Positions 7,632-16,067 are shown, counted from the first letter of the stretch. The stretch is 64,000 nt of DNA from Chloroflexota bacterium (GCA_024232355.1 JAAEPW010000579.1:62001-126000), one strand, 5' to 3'. The notes: generated from the sequence alone by a model not told the origin. Numbers and translations: made by a program.

Positions 7632-8759
7632 TCAGTTCAACTTTTTCTTGAGACGCCACACAGCCAGGCCGTTCAACAGCAGACCACAAGCCAGCAGAAA
7701 AAGTCCATCCGGCATTAGAATTCGTACTCCCACACCCTTTAAAAATATCCCACGAGCGATGGTCACATAATGAGTCGCCGGCCAAATCAATGCTTGCGCC
7801 CGCGCGTCGGACGACATCGCATAGAGTGGGTAGAAAATCCCCGACTCGTTGATCGGCGGCATCATGAAAATTATCCCCGCGACGACCAGGGCCGCCATCT
7901 GCGTGCGGACCAAACTAGAGACCAGCAGACCGATGCCCAGATTGGCTAACAAAAAGACACTGGAGAAAACCATCAGGTCTGCCAAGCGGCCCCGGAAGGG
8001 CACATCGAAAACGAGTACTCCGATCAAAGTGAAAAGGAGAATATCCAATAGGCCAACGAACACGTATGGCACCACCTTGCCGATCAACAACTGGTACCGC
8101 TGAATCGGCGTAGCCATCAAACCCTCCAAGCTGCCCTGCTCCCTCTCCCGTGCCAAGGACAAAGCCGCCGAAAGGGCCGGCATCGCTAGGATGATGGCCA
8201 TCAAACCCGGCAGGACGCTGTTGATCTCTTTCAGATCGGGATTGTACAGTGCCTGCACCCGGAACTCGACCGGTAGGTCTTGCCCCGCCGCCAGTCCCGC
8301 CCCGGCTAACCGCTGCTCCAGCAACTCGACCGAAAAGTTGGCCGAGAGCGCCTCGACGCTTCCCAGAATCTGGTGAGCGGTGTTTGGCTCGGTCCCGTCC
8401 ACGACGATCTGTACGGGAACCAATTCTCCCTGCAACGTCGCTTGGGCGAAACCGGGCGGGACAACGATGGCCGCCCGCACCTTTCCCGTCCCCACCCACC
8501 GGCGGGCTTGTTCGGGGCCGGTCGCCCGGTACCGCACGTCGAAAAATGCTTCGTTGGCGAAACGCTCCACGTAAGCGCGCGATTGAGGGCTGTTGTCGCC
8601 GTCCACGACCGCCACTGGAACGTCCTCAATGTCGGCGGAAAAGGTATAGGCCATCAACACCATCAACAAGGCTGCCCCCACGGTGACGATGAACAACGAC
8701 CAAGGATCGCGCAGCATGTGCCGGAACTCTTTGCGCGCCATCGCGATGAGACCATTCAT
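7632..8759 (-). CDS. ABC-2 type exporter permease
   Basis: A 375-residue permease. Its ATG overlaps the TGA of the PaaX-type regulator by four bases (ATGA), so the regulator and transporter are translationally coupled. It begins with the KEFRHMLRDPWS interface helix, has a long extracytoplasmic domain (VAVVDGDNSPQSRAYV; KVRAAIVVPPGFAQ), the coupling segment LAREREQGSLEGLMATPI and five C-terminal helices ending with WPATHYVTIARGIFLKGVG. Closest relative in the window is the permease at 14928-16067 (shared AYxxxADIExVPxAVxDxDxS), which shows that the two exporter sets are paralogous. Confidence 0.88.
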   Translation of the reverse strand: MNGLIAMARKEFRHMLRDPWSLFIVTVGAALLMVLMAYTFSADIEDVPVAVVDGDNSPQSRAYVERFANEAFFDVRYRATGPEQARRWVGTGKVRAAIVVPPGFAQATLQGELVPVQIVVDGTEPNTAHQILGSVEALSANFSVELLEQRLAGAGLAAGQDLPVEFRVQALYNPDLKEINSVLPGLMAIILAMPALSAALSLAREREQGSLEGLMATPIQRYQLLIGKVVPYVFVGLLDILLFTLIGVLVFDVPFRGRLADLMVFSSVFLLANLGIGLLVSSLVRTQMAALVVAGIIFMMPPINESGIFYPLYAMSSDARAQALIWPATHYVTIARGIFLKGVGVRILMPDGLFLLACGLLLNGLAVWRLKKKLN

Positions 8760-9682
8760 TGCGCTGCCTCCTCTTTGGATTCGGGCCAGTGAAAGGTCTC
8801 GTCTCCCTCGGGCATAAAGGACTCGAGCACTTCCATCCCCTGCAGCGCGTGGAACAAGTAATGATACCGTTCATCGGCAGCGATTTCCAGCCGGGCGACG
8901 GCGGTGCTCAGTTCGTGGGTCAACTCGTGGGTACGTTGTCCGGGCCATCCAGGAGGCAACAGATCCAACGGCAGGCACGGGTCCTCGTTCAGGACAATCT
9001 CCATAAGCTCTCCTTGCAAGCTCATTGCTTTGAAAAAGAGGGCTTCGATGTCTACCGCTTCTCCGTGCTCGATCTGTTCTAGCGACGCCATCAAGAGTTC
9101 CATACCCTGGTTCACGTCTTGGTAATGGGCCTCCAGGTCCTGCAAACGCCATACTCGGTAGATCAGATCGCGGACGCTTTCCACACCCGGCATCCAAATG
9201 CTTTCGCAGCGCAACAGGGTCACGTGATCGTCGAGCACCAGTTCCTCGACCGCGGCTTTGACGTTTACCTCCTGGTCGATGGGGGATATCCACACGCTGG
9301 ACGAAAGCAGGCCAAACCCCAGTGCTGTCAGTCTGGCGCGCAGACCATCCCGTTTGTCTCGATGATCCTCTGGAATGTTGAACGTAACCACCAGCCATTT
9401 CCCATCCCACGTCATTTGGCCCATTAAGGCTATGTGATAACGCACGAACTTGATAATGAACTGGTCTACGATCACCTGACCTTGCGGGCCGACCGTATAG
9501 CGCACATTCTCCCGGCCTTGGCCGATTTTGGTCAACATACCAGATCGCACCATGCGGTTGGTTGCCGCTCGGATAGCATCGGGAGAGAGCCTGAACTTTT
9601 GAACCATCTCTAACAACTCTTTACTGCCGATCTCTCCCCGCTGTGCGACGATGCGCAGGATCAAATTTTGTGTTTGAGCCAC
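8756..9682 (-). CDS. PaaX-family transcriptional regulator
   Basis: A 308-residue protein, the normal length for PaaX. It starts at GTG 9682 with GAGG 7 bases upstream. It has an N-terminal winged helix (residues 1-70; IGSKELLEMVQKF, IRAATNRMVRSGML), the central Cas2-like ferredoxin-fold domain (KWLVVTFNIPEDHRDKRDGL; LGFGLLSSSVWISP) and the C-terminal PaaX_C helices. PaaX itself represses phenylacetate degradation and responds to phenylacetyl-CoA; here the regulator instead heads an exporter operon. An inverted repeat over its own promoter is the likely operator, predicting autorepression together with the exporter. The ligand is unknown. Confidence 0.88.
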   Translation of the reverse strand: MAQTQNLILRIVAQRGEIGSKELLEMVQKFRLSPDAIRAATNRMVRSGMLTKIGQGRENVRYTVGPQGQVIVDQFIIKFVRYHIALMGQMTWDGKWLVVTFNIPEDHRDKRDGLRARLTALGFGLLSSSVWISPIDQEVNVKAAVEELVLDDHVTLLRCESIWMPGVESVRDLIYRVWRLQDLEAHYQDVNQGMELLMASLEQIEHGEAVDIEALFFKAMSLQGELMEIVLNEDPCLPLDLLPPGWPGQRTHELTHELSTAVARLEIAADERYHYLFHALQGMEVLESFMPEGDETFHWPESKEEAAQ

Positions 9683-9710
9683 AAGTAAACCTCGCTTTAT
9701 GGTTGATTTT

Positions 9711-9739
9711 TATACGGTCGTTACATTACCGACCGTATA
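9711..9739. promoter_or_regulatory. Probable PaaX-type operator
   Basis: TATACGGTCG (9711-9720) and CGACCGTATA (9730-9739) form a perfect 10-bp inverted repeat with a 9-base spacer. It lies immediately downstream of the -10 box of the regulator promoter and covers the predicted start of transcription, so binding would block the promoter. A half-site copy (CCGACCGTATA) recurs at 9489-9499 inside the gene. Confidence 0.75.
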
Positions 9740-9740
9740 C

Positions 9741-9769
9741 ATTGTAACCCAAAACGTAATTCCTGTCAA
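9741..9769 (-). promoter_or_regulatory. Sigma-70-type promoter of the PaaX/exporter operon
   Basis: Minus-strand TTGACA (9764-9769), a 17-base spacer and TACAAT (9741-9746). The predicted start near 9734 falls inside the operator. The leader to the GTG start is about 50 bases. Confidence 0.8.
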
Positions 9770-9843
9770 CAGCTATTCAATTGTTAACGTTCCATGTTTT
9801 TACGGGAAAAGCCGGGAAACCGGGAAAAGCTTGCTTTTCCTTA

Positions 9844-9872
9844 TGTGTTCCAGTGCCAAGCACCGGAACACA
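9844..9872 (-). terminator. Hairpin between the TetR/permease unit and the PaaX operon
   Basis: TGTGTTCC (9844-9851) pairs with GGAACACA (9865-9872), and inside it GTGC pairs with GCAC around a three-base loop, with one mismatch. A second small hairpin GGAAAAGC/GCTTTTCC lies at 9823-9840. The strong stems 70 bases after the permease stop suggest termination of the upstream unit, although the following T-run is poor. Confidence 0.5.
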
Positions 9873-9940
9873 CCCCCTTGGTTCACTGGAGGGATGAAAG
9901 GCCGAATCCCTTGTCTACTCTGACGCTCAACTGGGGTTTT

Positions 9941-11065
9941 TCACTCCAACTGCTTGCGGAACCTACTGGATGCCAGCAGCATGATGACCACGCCAAAAAT
10001 GATCAATGCCACCACCTCTTGAAACAGTATCTGCAACCCCACACCCTTGAGAATGATCCCCCGAATAATGACGAGCATGTAGCGCAATGGAATCACATAG
10101 GTGACTGCTTGTAACCAACCAGGCATAGCTTCGATGGGAAAGAAAAAACCCCCCAAAAAGATGGACAGAAACATTGTCAGAAATGCCAGCAACATGGCCT
10201 CTTGCTGTGTGTTGGCCACGCTAGAGATAAAGATGCCAATACCTAGCGATGTGACCAGGAACAGGGCCGAAAGACCCAGCAGCAATGCCAGGCTGCCCCG
10301 AACCGGCACTCCAAACCAAAAGACACCAATGACCAACACCTCCAGCACGTCAAAGAAAGCGACAAACACGTAGGGAGCGACTTTGGCAATGATCAGTTCC
10401 AGCGGTTTGATCGGCGTCACGATCAACTGCTCAATGGTACCCTGTTCCCGCTCGCGCACGATAGACATTGCGGTAAAGAGACACGTCATAAAGTAGAGAA
10501 TCAAGCCCATGATGCCGGGGATCATAAAGTTGGCGCTCTTCATCTCTGGGTTATACCAGACACGCGGGCGCACCTGCACGCCGGGCATATCGTCGGGGTC
10601 AATTCCCATCGTCCGCTCCAAGATGCGCATCGTTTGAGCCTGCCCTACCGACTGAGAAGCGGCGAAAACAGTGTTGGCGACGCTGGGATCGGACCCATCA
10701 ATGACAAAGGCGACCTGCACTTGTTCTCCGGCATCGATCCCTTCACCGTATCCTGTTGGAATGATCAGACCGGCCCGCACCTGACCTCTATCCACCAGCC
10801 GTCCCAGTTCCTCCTCCGATTCGACATAGTGAACAATGTCAAAGTAACTGGATGCCCGGTACGCCTCGGTCAAATCGCGGCTGGCCATCGTCTTGTCCCC
10901 ATCCAGGACGGCAGTGCGCAGGTGTTCGATGTTGGTGGTGGCCGCGTATCCCATAAACATGAGTTCGACGATGGGTATGATAAACATCACGCCCAGCGTG
11001 CGTGGGTCGCGCAGGATGTGCAGAAATTCCTTGCGGATGAGGGCCAGTGTGCGCAAGAGGTTCAT
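9941..11065 (-). CDS. ABC-2 type exporter permease (third type)
   Basis: A 374-residue permease starting at ATG 11065 with AAGGAG nine bases upstream. It lies one base after the TAG of the TetR regulator, so they form a two-gene unit. It has the KEFLHILRDPRTLG interface helix, an extracytoplasmic domain (AVLDGDKTMASRDL; VRAGLIIPTGYGEG), coupling segment VREREQGTIEQLIVTPI and five helices ending in YVIPLRYMLVIIRGIILKGVG. It diverges from the four other permeases of the window. No ATPase follows in its unit, so it must borrow one, most simply from the set encoded just upstream. Confidence 0.87.
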   Translation of the reverse strand: MNLLRTLALIRKEFLHILRDPRTLGVMFIIPIVELMFMGYAATTNIEHLRTAVLDGDKTMASRDLTEAYRASSYFDIVHYVESEEELGRLVDRGQVRAGLIIPTGYGEGIDAGEQVQVAFVIDGSDPSVANTVFAASQSVGQAQTMRILERTMGIDPDDMPGVQVRPRVWYNPEMKSANFMIPGIMGLILYFMTCLFTAMSIVREREQGTIEQLIVTPIKPLELIIAKVAPYVFVAFFDVLEVLVIGVFWFGVPVRGSLALLLGLSALFLVTSLGIGIFISSVANTQQEAMLLAFLTMFLSIFLGGFFFPIEAMPGWLQAVTYVIPLRYMLVIIRGIILKGVGLQILFQEVVALIIFGVVIMLLASSRFRKQLE

Positions 11066-11066
11066 G

Positions 11067-11696
11067 CTATGCTCCTTCCTTGGGACTCAGCCCGTCAAAA
11101 ATGAGCGTCCCTAGCACCTCTGGTACGTCGTCCCACTCTGATAGGAGATGTTCATCGCCCAAGATTCGCAGGACGATCAGGCCAATAAACATACTCTGCA
11201 CAGCCCGCACCGCCAACGGTACGTTCACCGGACGGATGTGGCCCATCTCGATCCGCGCCTGCACGTACTGCTCCAACAACGTCGAGATTCGGTGCACAAA
11301 CTGCTCGGCAAACTGTTTGCTCAAATCAGGATTGACGATCACCTCTGGTAAAATAGCCTTGAGCATTTCTTGGCCTCGCTGCATACTGTCCGCACGGTTG
11401 CGGAACACGGCGACAAAAAAGTCCTGAACGTTGCCTTGCAGCGCTTCCACCAGTTCCTCGTCCAGGGCCTCCACCTCGGCCAGACGGGTCATGATGCCGA
11501 TCAACAGATCAGACTTGTTGGCAAAATAGTTATAGATGGTTCCCTCGGACACACCCGCTGCTTGGGCAATCTCCTTGGTGGTGGTACGGTGAAAGCCCTT
11601 TTCTGCAAACACCGCAGCGGCAGCGTCAAGGACCTGATTACGCCGCGCCGAGATCAACTGTTGCCGTATGGGGTCTTGAGATTTGGGAATAGACAT
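11067..11696 (-). CDS. TetR-family transcriptional regulator
   Basis: A 209-residue regulator starting MSIPKSQDPIRQQ. The ATG at 11696 has a full AGGAGG four bases upstream, better than the GTG at 11723, which lies within the operator region. The TetR helix-turn-helix is clear: VLDAAAAVFAEKGFHRTTTK, then IAQAAGVSEGTIYNYFANK (about residues 25-70). The C-terminal ligand domain has no obvious specificity. Two palindromes in its promoter region are the likely operators. It probably represses itself and the coupled permease and may also affect the divergent or neighbouring exporter genes. Confidence 0.9.
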   Translation of the reverse strand: MSIPKSQDPIRQQLISARRNQVLDAAAAVFAEKGFHRTTTKEIAQAAGVSEGTIYNYFANKSDLLIGIMTRLAEVEALDEELVEALQGNVQDFFVAVFRNRADSMQRGQEMLKAILPEVIVNPDLSKQFAEQFVHRISTLLEQYVQARIEMGHIRPVNVPLAVRAVQSMFIGLIVLRILGDEHLLSEWDDVPEVLGTLIFDGLSPKEGA

Positions 11697-11712
11697 TTGC
11701 CCTCCTTGTGAT

Positions 11713-11748
11713 TGAGTGTTCACTCATAATATTGAGTGAGCACTCAAT
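11713..11748. promoter_or_regulatory. Paired TetR operators
   Basis: Two palindromes of the same wording lie side by side: TGAGTGTTCACTCA (11713-11726) and ATTGAGTGAGCACTCAAT (11731-11748). Their centres are 20 bp apart, two helical turns, so two dimers could bind the same face. The promoter-proximal site covers the predicted transcription start. Confidence 0.78.
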
Positions 11749-11751
11749 CAT

Positions 11752-11780
11752 ATTGTACATTCTAAAGGAGCACTTGTCAA
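11752..11780 (-). promoter_or_regulatory. Sigma-70-type promoter of the TetR/permease unit
   Basis: Minus-strand TTGACA (11775-11780), 17-base spacer and TACAAT (11752-11757). The predicted start near 11745 is inside the proximal operator. Confidence 0.8.
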
Positions 11781-11854
11781 GAGATTATAAGATTATTAAG
11801 GTTCAGTCTTGCTTTTCACGCCGCCGACGCAGTGCCAGCAAATACTCGTATTCA

Positions 11855-12796
11855 CTACCGCATACAGGCGATAAACACATCCTCCAAGGTGGGTTCGATG
11901 ACAGCCACAGCACCCGGTTCGACGCCAGCCTGGCGCAGTTCGGCAACAATGGCCTCCTGATGCCGTTCCATATCGGTGGCGACGACGTGCACCAACGAAC
12001 CGTACATCGCCACCTCGTCGAGGGGCAGTTTGCCGGACTGATAGGCGGCCCGCAAGACCTTGACCGCTTTGGCCGCGTCGTCCGGGGCAATCTCCAATAC
12101 CTGACCGGTCATCATATCCCGCTTGATCTCATCGGGCAAACCATAGGCGATCAATTTTCCCCGCTGGATAAAGGCCAAGCGGTGGCAGTGCTCAGCCTCG
12201 TCCATATAGTGTGTGGTGACAAATACGGTGATATTCTCGGCCACCAGTTTGTAGAGCAGGTCCCAAAAGGCCCTCCGGGACACAGGGTCCACGCCCGCGG
12301 TAGGCTCGTCCAAAAAGACCAACTCTGGGCGGTGGAGAATGGCGGCGCTGAGCGCCAACCGTTGGCGCCAACCTCCTGACAGATCTTTGGTACGAGTCCG
12401 TTCGCGCCCCTCCAGCCCAGCCATCCGGAGCGCGTCCTGAATACGTTCCTCCAACAGGGCATTCCCCAGGCCATATGCCCGGCCGTAGAATTGCAGGTTC
12501 TGGAGCACGGTCAGGTCGTTGTACAGGCTAAATCGCTGCGACATGTAGCCGACGCGGGGACGGATTTGTTCCGGGTGTTTGTTCATCGGCATACCCAGAA
12601 CCTCCACTGTGCCGGCGGTAGGTTGCAGCAGTCCGAGCATCATACGGATGGTGGTGGTCTTGCCAGAACCGTTTGATCCCAGAAAGCCAAATATCTCGCC
12701 CCGGTGGACGTCAAAGTCGATGCCCGCGACGGCAGTAAAGTCACCAAAGCGTTTGGTCAAGCCGTGGGCTGTGATGGCAAAGTTGTTGTTTTGCAT
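11855..12796 (-). CDS. ABC-2 exporter ATP-binding protein (with H-loop His)
   Basis: A 313-residue ATPase subunit starting MQNNNFAITAHGL, with TGAGGAGA upstream; the longer frame overlaps the permease gene and is rejected. Walker A is GSNGSGKT at residues 40-47, with Ser in place of the usual Pro and Ala. The signature is LSGGWRQRLAL, Walker B is FLDEPTAGVDP and the switch region TTHYMDEAEHC is intact. Its C-terminal tail resembles that of the ATPase at 3926-4873, of which it is the paralogue in the second exporter set. It is the last gene before the TetR promoter. Confidence 0.88.
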   Translation of the reverse strand: MQNNNFAITAHGLTKRFGDFTAVAGIDFDVHRGEIFGFLGSNGSGKTTTIRMMLGLLQPTAGTVEVLGMPMNKHPEQIRPRVGYMSQRFSLYNDLTVLQNLQFYGRAYGLGNALLEERIQDALRMAGLEGRERTRTKDLSGGWRQRLALSAAILHRPELVFLDEPTAGVDPVSRRAFWDLLYKLVAENITVFVTTHYMDEAEHCHRLAFIQRGKLIAYGLPDEIKRDMMTGQVLEIAPDDAAKAVKVLRAAYQSGKLPLDEVAMYGSLVHVVATDMERHQEAIVAELRQAGVEPGAVAVIEPTLEDVFIACMR

Positions 12797-12807
12797 CAGT
12801 TTTCTCC

Positions 12808-13932
12808 TCAATCCAAAGCCCGGCGCACATAGCGCAGGGAGAACGTGCCGATCACCAACCCCAAACCTGCCAGCGCTAGCACATTCGGCCACAGCACCTC
12901 CAGACCGACCCCCTTGAGCAAGATCCCCCGCAGGATGGTCAACCAGTGATAGGCGGGAATCACGTTCGCCACCCACTGCACGATCTGAGGCATTGACTCG
13001 ACCGGAGTGGCATATCCGGTGAACATGAAATCCGTCAAGCCAATCATCATCACCACCAGAAACGCCTGGTGCTGACTGCGCGATATAACCGAAATCACCA
13101 TCCCTTTGCCCAACTCGACCAACAGATATCCAAAGGCGAGGGCAAGCAGCAGGATCAATGATCCCCGGACAGGAACACCAAAAGCAAAATGCGTCATACT
13201 GAGCATGAGTATAAAGTCGAAAAAGCCCACCAGAACGACCGGGATAGATTTGCCGATGATGATCTCTAGCGAGGAGAACGGCATAACGAGCAATTGCTCC
13301 AATGTGCCCAATTCGCGCTCGCGGGAAAAGGAGAGCGCGGCAAAGAGCAGCACGGTGAACTCGAGCATCAAAGCCAGTTCGGCGGGAGTGGTGTACAGCG
13401 CCTCGCTAAGGGTTTCGTTGAACCAGACCCGTAGGCTGGGAGTGAAACCGGTAAAGCTGTCCGGTTCCAGGCCCAGGCGGCGCAGTGCGATGTTCTCTCC
13501 CATATCCGCGATGGCGCCTTCGACAGCCCGTAGTGCGGCCGTCGCCGGGACACTCTCGGCCCCGTTGAGCAGGATTGCCAGAGTGGGTTGTCCCGTGGAG
13601 GACGCGATTTCATTGTCAAAGTCGGGCGGGATGATCACGGCCGCGTTGATCTGGCCGCGGTCAAGGGCGTCCTGGATGGTCTCCATATCGCCAACTTGAG
13701 CCTCGATCACAAAGGTGTCCGTGTTTTCCAGGCCGGTGACCACCGCCCGGCTGGCCGCGCTCTGGTCCTGGTCCAGCACCATGAGCGGCAGGTTCGTGAT
13801 CGGGCGGGAGGTGGCCCAGCCAATCACCAACAATTCGAGCGCGCCGCCGAACAGCATAAAGGCCGGCAGCCACCAATCGTTGATCAGATGAATAAATTCC
13901 TTGACGACGAGTGACCAGATACGTTTTATCAT
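12808..13932 (-). CDS. ABC-2 type exporter permease
   Basis: A 374-residue permease starting MIKRIWSLVVKEF. The extracytoplasmic domain carries MVLDQDQSAASRAVV and INAAVIIPPDFDNE, the coupling segment is SRERELGTLEQLLVMPF, and the C-terminus has IPAYHWLTILRGILLKGVG before the last helix. It resembles the permease at 6485-7612. The first ten codons and the ribosome-binding region are nearly the same, base for base, as those of the unrelated lipoprotein gene next to it. Confidence 0.87.
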   Translation of the reverse strand: MIKRIWSLVVKEFIHLINDWWLPAFMLFGGALELLVIGWATSRPITNLPLMVLDQDQSAASRAVVTGLENTDTFVIEAQVGDMETIQDALDRGQINAAVIIPPDFDNEIASSTGQPTLAILLNGAESVPATAALRAVEGAIADMGENIALRRLGLEPDSFTGFTPSLRVWFNETLSEALYTTPAELALMLEFTVLLFAALSFSRERELGTLEQLLVMPFSSLEIIIGKSIPVVLVGFFDFILMLSMTHFAFGVPVRGSLILLLALAFGYLLVELGKGMVISVISRSQHQAFLVVMMIGLTDFMFTGYATPVESMPQIVQWVANVIPAYHWLTILRGILLKGVGLEVLWPNVLALAGLGLVIGTFSLRYVRRALD

Positions 13933-13940
13933 AGTTCTCC
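13910..13940. repeat. 31-bp direct repeat, copy 1 (5' end of the permease gene)
   Basis: The segment covers the first codons and ribosome-binding region of the permease gene. It matches 14836-14866 at 27 of 31 positions in the same orientation; all four differences are transitions. The two copies are 926 bases apart and bracket the lipoprotein gene. Confidence 0.7.
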
Positions 13941-13949
13941 AATAAATTG

Positions 13950-14858
13950 TTATAGAGTGTCACGGGCGCAGCGAAAGCCAAAGTTGAACGTGACAGAGGG
14001 GGAATATCTGTAGCGGAAGGCGCTGCGCACAACGGCCGGTTTGGACTCGTACGATCCGCCGCGCAGCACGCGGGCCTGCCCAGAAGATGGGCCTGTTGGG
14101 TTCACCTGCCGCTCGGAGGGATAGTCTCCATACCAATCGGCCACCCACTCCCACACGTTGCCCGTCAAGTCCTGCGCCCCGCACCAGCTAGCGCCGGCTG
14201 GGAAACTGCCTACCGGTACCGTCCCTCCTGGGGAGCATCCCAGGAATTGCGCCAGTTCGCAGGTAGGCGTTTCGTTGCCCCAGGGATAGGCGCGCCCCTC
14301 TGGCCCTCGTGCTGTATATTCCCACTCGGCCTCCGTTGGCAGCCGTGCTCCAACCCATTTGCAGTAGGCGTCCGCCCCGTACCAGGATACCTCCATCATG
14401 GGGTGATCAGCGTAGCCACTCTTGGGCCCGAACTCTTCCCCACTCTGCTCGATCAGACAATCTCCTTCTTTCAGATCCAGCCAGGTCGGCCCACTCTCTG
14501 CCTGATTGCCCTGTTCGTTCAAAAAGGCCGAAAATTGCGCGTTGGTCACCTTGACTCGATCTATCCAAAAACCGTCCAGGGCCACGGTATGTGCTGGCTG
14601 CTCGCGCTCAAAATCCTTCCGACTGCAACTAGGGCCATACTCGTCGTACAGTTGCAATGCGTGATTCATTCCATCATCGTCGCTGCCCATCTCAAACTCG
14701 CCCGCCGGGATGTAGACCATCACCGCCGCGTCGGTGGGACGGGTCCAGGTGTCGCCCAGGGATGGGTTGGGCTCGCGTCCACATCCACTCGCGGCGAGCA
14801 CGGGAAACGCGACGCAAAGCGCGCAAAGCGTTAGCAGTGACCAGATGCATTTTATCAT
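13950..14858 (-). CDS. Formylglycine-generating-enzyme-fold lipoprotein, probably non-catalytic
   Basis: About 302 residues with an N-terminal signal peptide ending AASGC, a plausible though non-classical lipobox. The SUMF1/FGE-sulfatase domain follows: MVYIPAGEFEMGSDD, DGFWIDRVKVTNAQFSAFL, MMEVSWYGADAYCKW, LPTEAEWEYTARGP, DLTGNVWEWVADWYGDYP, RVLRGGSY and GFRCARD. True FGEs carry two catalytic cysteines after the GGS motif; here that stretch reads ESKPAVVRSAF and contains none, so sulfatase activation is unlikely. Related folds act in ergothioneine and pyoverdine synthesis or simply bind ligands. Lying between two permease genes, it may be an outer-face accessory protein of the exporter (inference). 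Confidence 0.82.
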   Translation of the reverse strand: MIKCIWSLLTLCALCVAFPVLAASGCGREPNPSLGDTWTRPTDAAVMVYIPAGEFEMGSDDDGMNHALQLYDEYGPSCSRKDFEREQPAHTVALDGFWIDRVKVTNAQFSAFLNEQGNQAESGPTWLDLKEGDCLIEQSGEEFGPKSGYADHPMMEVSWYGADAYCKWVGARLPTEAEWEYTARGPEGRAYPWGNETPTCELAQFLGCSPGGTVPVGSFPAGASWCGAQDLTGNVWEWVADWYGDYPSERQVNPTGPSSGQARVLRGGSYESKPAVVRSAFRYRYSPSVTFNFGFRCARDTL

Positions 14859-14866
14859 AATTTTCC
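14836..14866. repeat. 31-bp direct repeat, copy 2 (5' end of the lipoprotein gene)
   Basis: This is the partner of 13910-13940. It covers the start codon, the first seven codons and the ribosome-binding region of the FGE-fold lipoprotein gene, so both genes begin with MIKxIWSL although the mature proteins are unrelated. Confidence 0.7.
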
Positions 14867-14927
14867 TCAAAAGCGGCAAGTCTGCAAGTCACCTGCATGT
14901 CTTTTCACTTGCGTACTTGCCACTTGC

Positions 14928-16067
14928 TCACCCCAATTTCTTCTTGAAAAAGAGCGCGCTGACCGCCATGAACGCCAGCCCCAATCCAATCAGCGCCACC
15001 CCATAAGGCCAAAGCACGTCCAACCCGACACCAGTCAGGAATACCCCCCGCGTGATGATCGCATAGTGGGTTCCCGGTAGGGCCAGGGCTTCCAAGCGTA
15101 TCATCTCTGGCATGGAGGCGATGGGGAAAAATATCCCGGTCATAAAAAAGCCAGGGAAAAAGATGACCAGAAAGGAGAGCGCCAGCGCAGTCGGCTGGGT
15201 GCGCATAAACACACCGATAATCATTCCCATGCCGAGTATCGCAAATAAAAAGGCCGCAGAGAACAAGAAAAACAGTAAAAAGCTACCGTTAAAGGGGATA
15301 TGGAACACCACCCTGGCGGCGACCGGCATCACGATCACATTGATCAAGCCAACGATAACGTAAGGGATCATCTTGCCCAGCAAAAGTTCGGCGCGTCCCA
15401 CCGGCGTGACCATCACCTGCTCCAGCGTGCCATGTTCGCGCTCGTGGGCCAGCGTCAGGGCGACCGAGAGGGCCGGAAAGCCAAGCATCATGGAGATCAG
15501 GCCAGGGATCATGTCTACTCTGGGCTTTAGGCCGGGATTGTACAGGGCACGCACGCTCAAATCAATGGGCTGCAAAGAGTTCAAAGAGACACCAATCGCC
15601 TGCATTTGGCTAGTGAGCAAATCGTTGACAAATTCCCCAGCCCGCCCCCCAATCTGCTCCACGGCAAAGCCGCCGCTCTGTGGTTCTGTCCCATCAATGA
15701 TGATCTGCAAACCCATCCCACGCAAAGCCAGCAAGTCGCGCTCAAAGGCTGGATTGATGACCAGAGCAGCCTTGATTTTGCCGTGCATAAGTAGGTCTTC
15801 GACCTCATCCAGGGTGTCCACGTAGGCGTACAAGTCCAGGTCCTCGCCCTCTGTGATCCGCTGGATGAAAGTGCGAGATGTCGAACTGCGATCCAAGTCG
15901 AGAACAGCAATGGGCACGTGCTCAATGTCCGCCGTCAGCGCGTAGGCCATAATAAAGAGCATTGTGATAGGCACCATCATGACGAGTACAAAGGTCATTC
16001 TGTCCCGCAACATGTGATTGATCTCTTTGCGAATGATTGCCTTAAGATGACGCCAAGACACGTTCAT
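14928..16067 (-). CDS. ABC-2 type exporter permease
   Basis: A 379-residue permease with interface helix KEINHMLRDRMTF, extracytoplasmic domain (IAVLDLDRSSTSRTF; KIKAALVINPAFERD), coupling segment AHEREHGTLEQVMVTPV and C-terminal LPGTHYAIITRGVFLTGVG. The ATG at 16067 directly follows AAGGAGG with no spacer, which is too close for efficient initiation. Because the gene overlaps the upstream ATPase gene by 26 bases, translation is probably coupled instead. It is the counterpart of the permease at 7632-8759. Confidence 0.87.
   Translation of the reverse strand: MNVSWRHLKAIIRKEINHMLRDRMTFVLVMMVPITMLFIMAYALTADIEHVPIAVLDLDRSSTSRTFIQRITEGEDLDLYAYVDTLDEVEDLLMHGKIKAALVINPAFERDLLALRGMGLQIIIDGTEPQSGGFAVEQIGGRAGEFVNDLLTSQMQAIGVSLNSLQPIDLSVRALYNPGLKPRVDMIPGLISMMLGFPALSVALTLAHEREHGTLEQVMVTPVGRAELLLGKMIPYVIVGLINVIVMPVAARVVFHIPFNGSFLLFFLFSAAFLFAILGMGMIIGVFMRTQPTALALSFLVIFFPGFFMTGIFFPIASMPEMIRLEALALPGTHYAIITRGVFLTGVGLDVLWPYGVALIGLGLAFMAVSALFFKKKLG

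Noticed and set aside
11803..12090. Alternative frame at the end of the ATPase gene
   Set aside because: It overlaps the conserved C-terminal tail of the ATPase and has no start signal.
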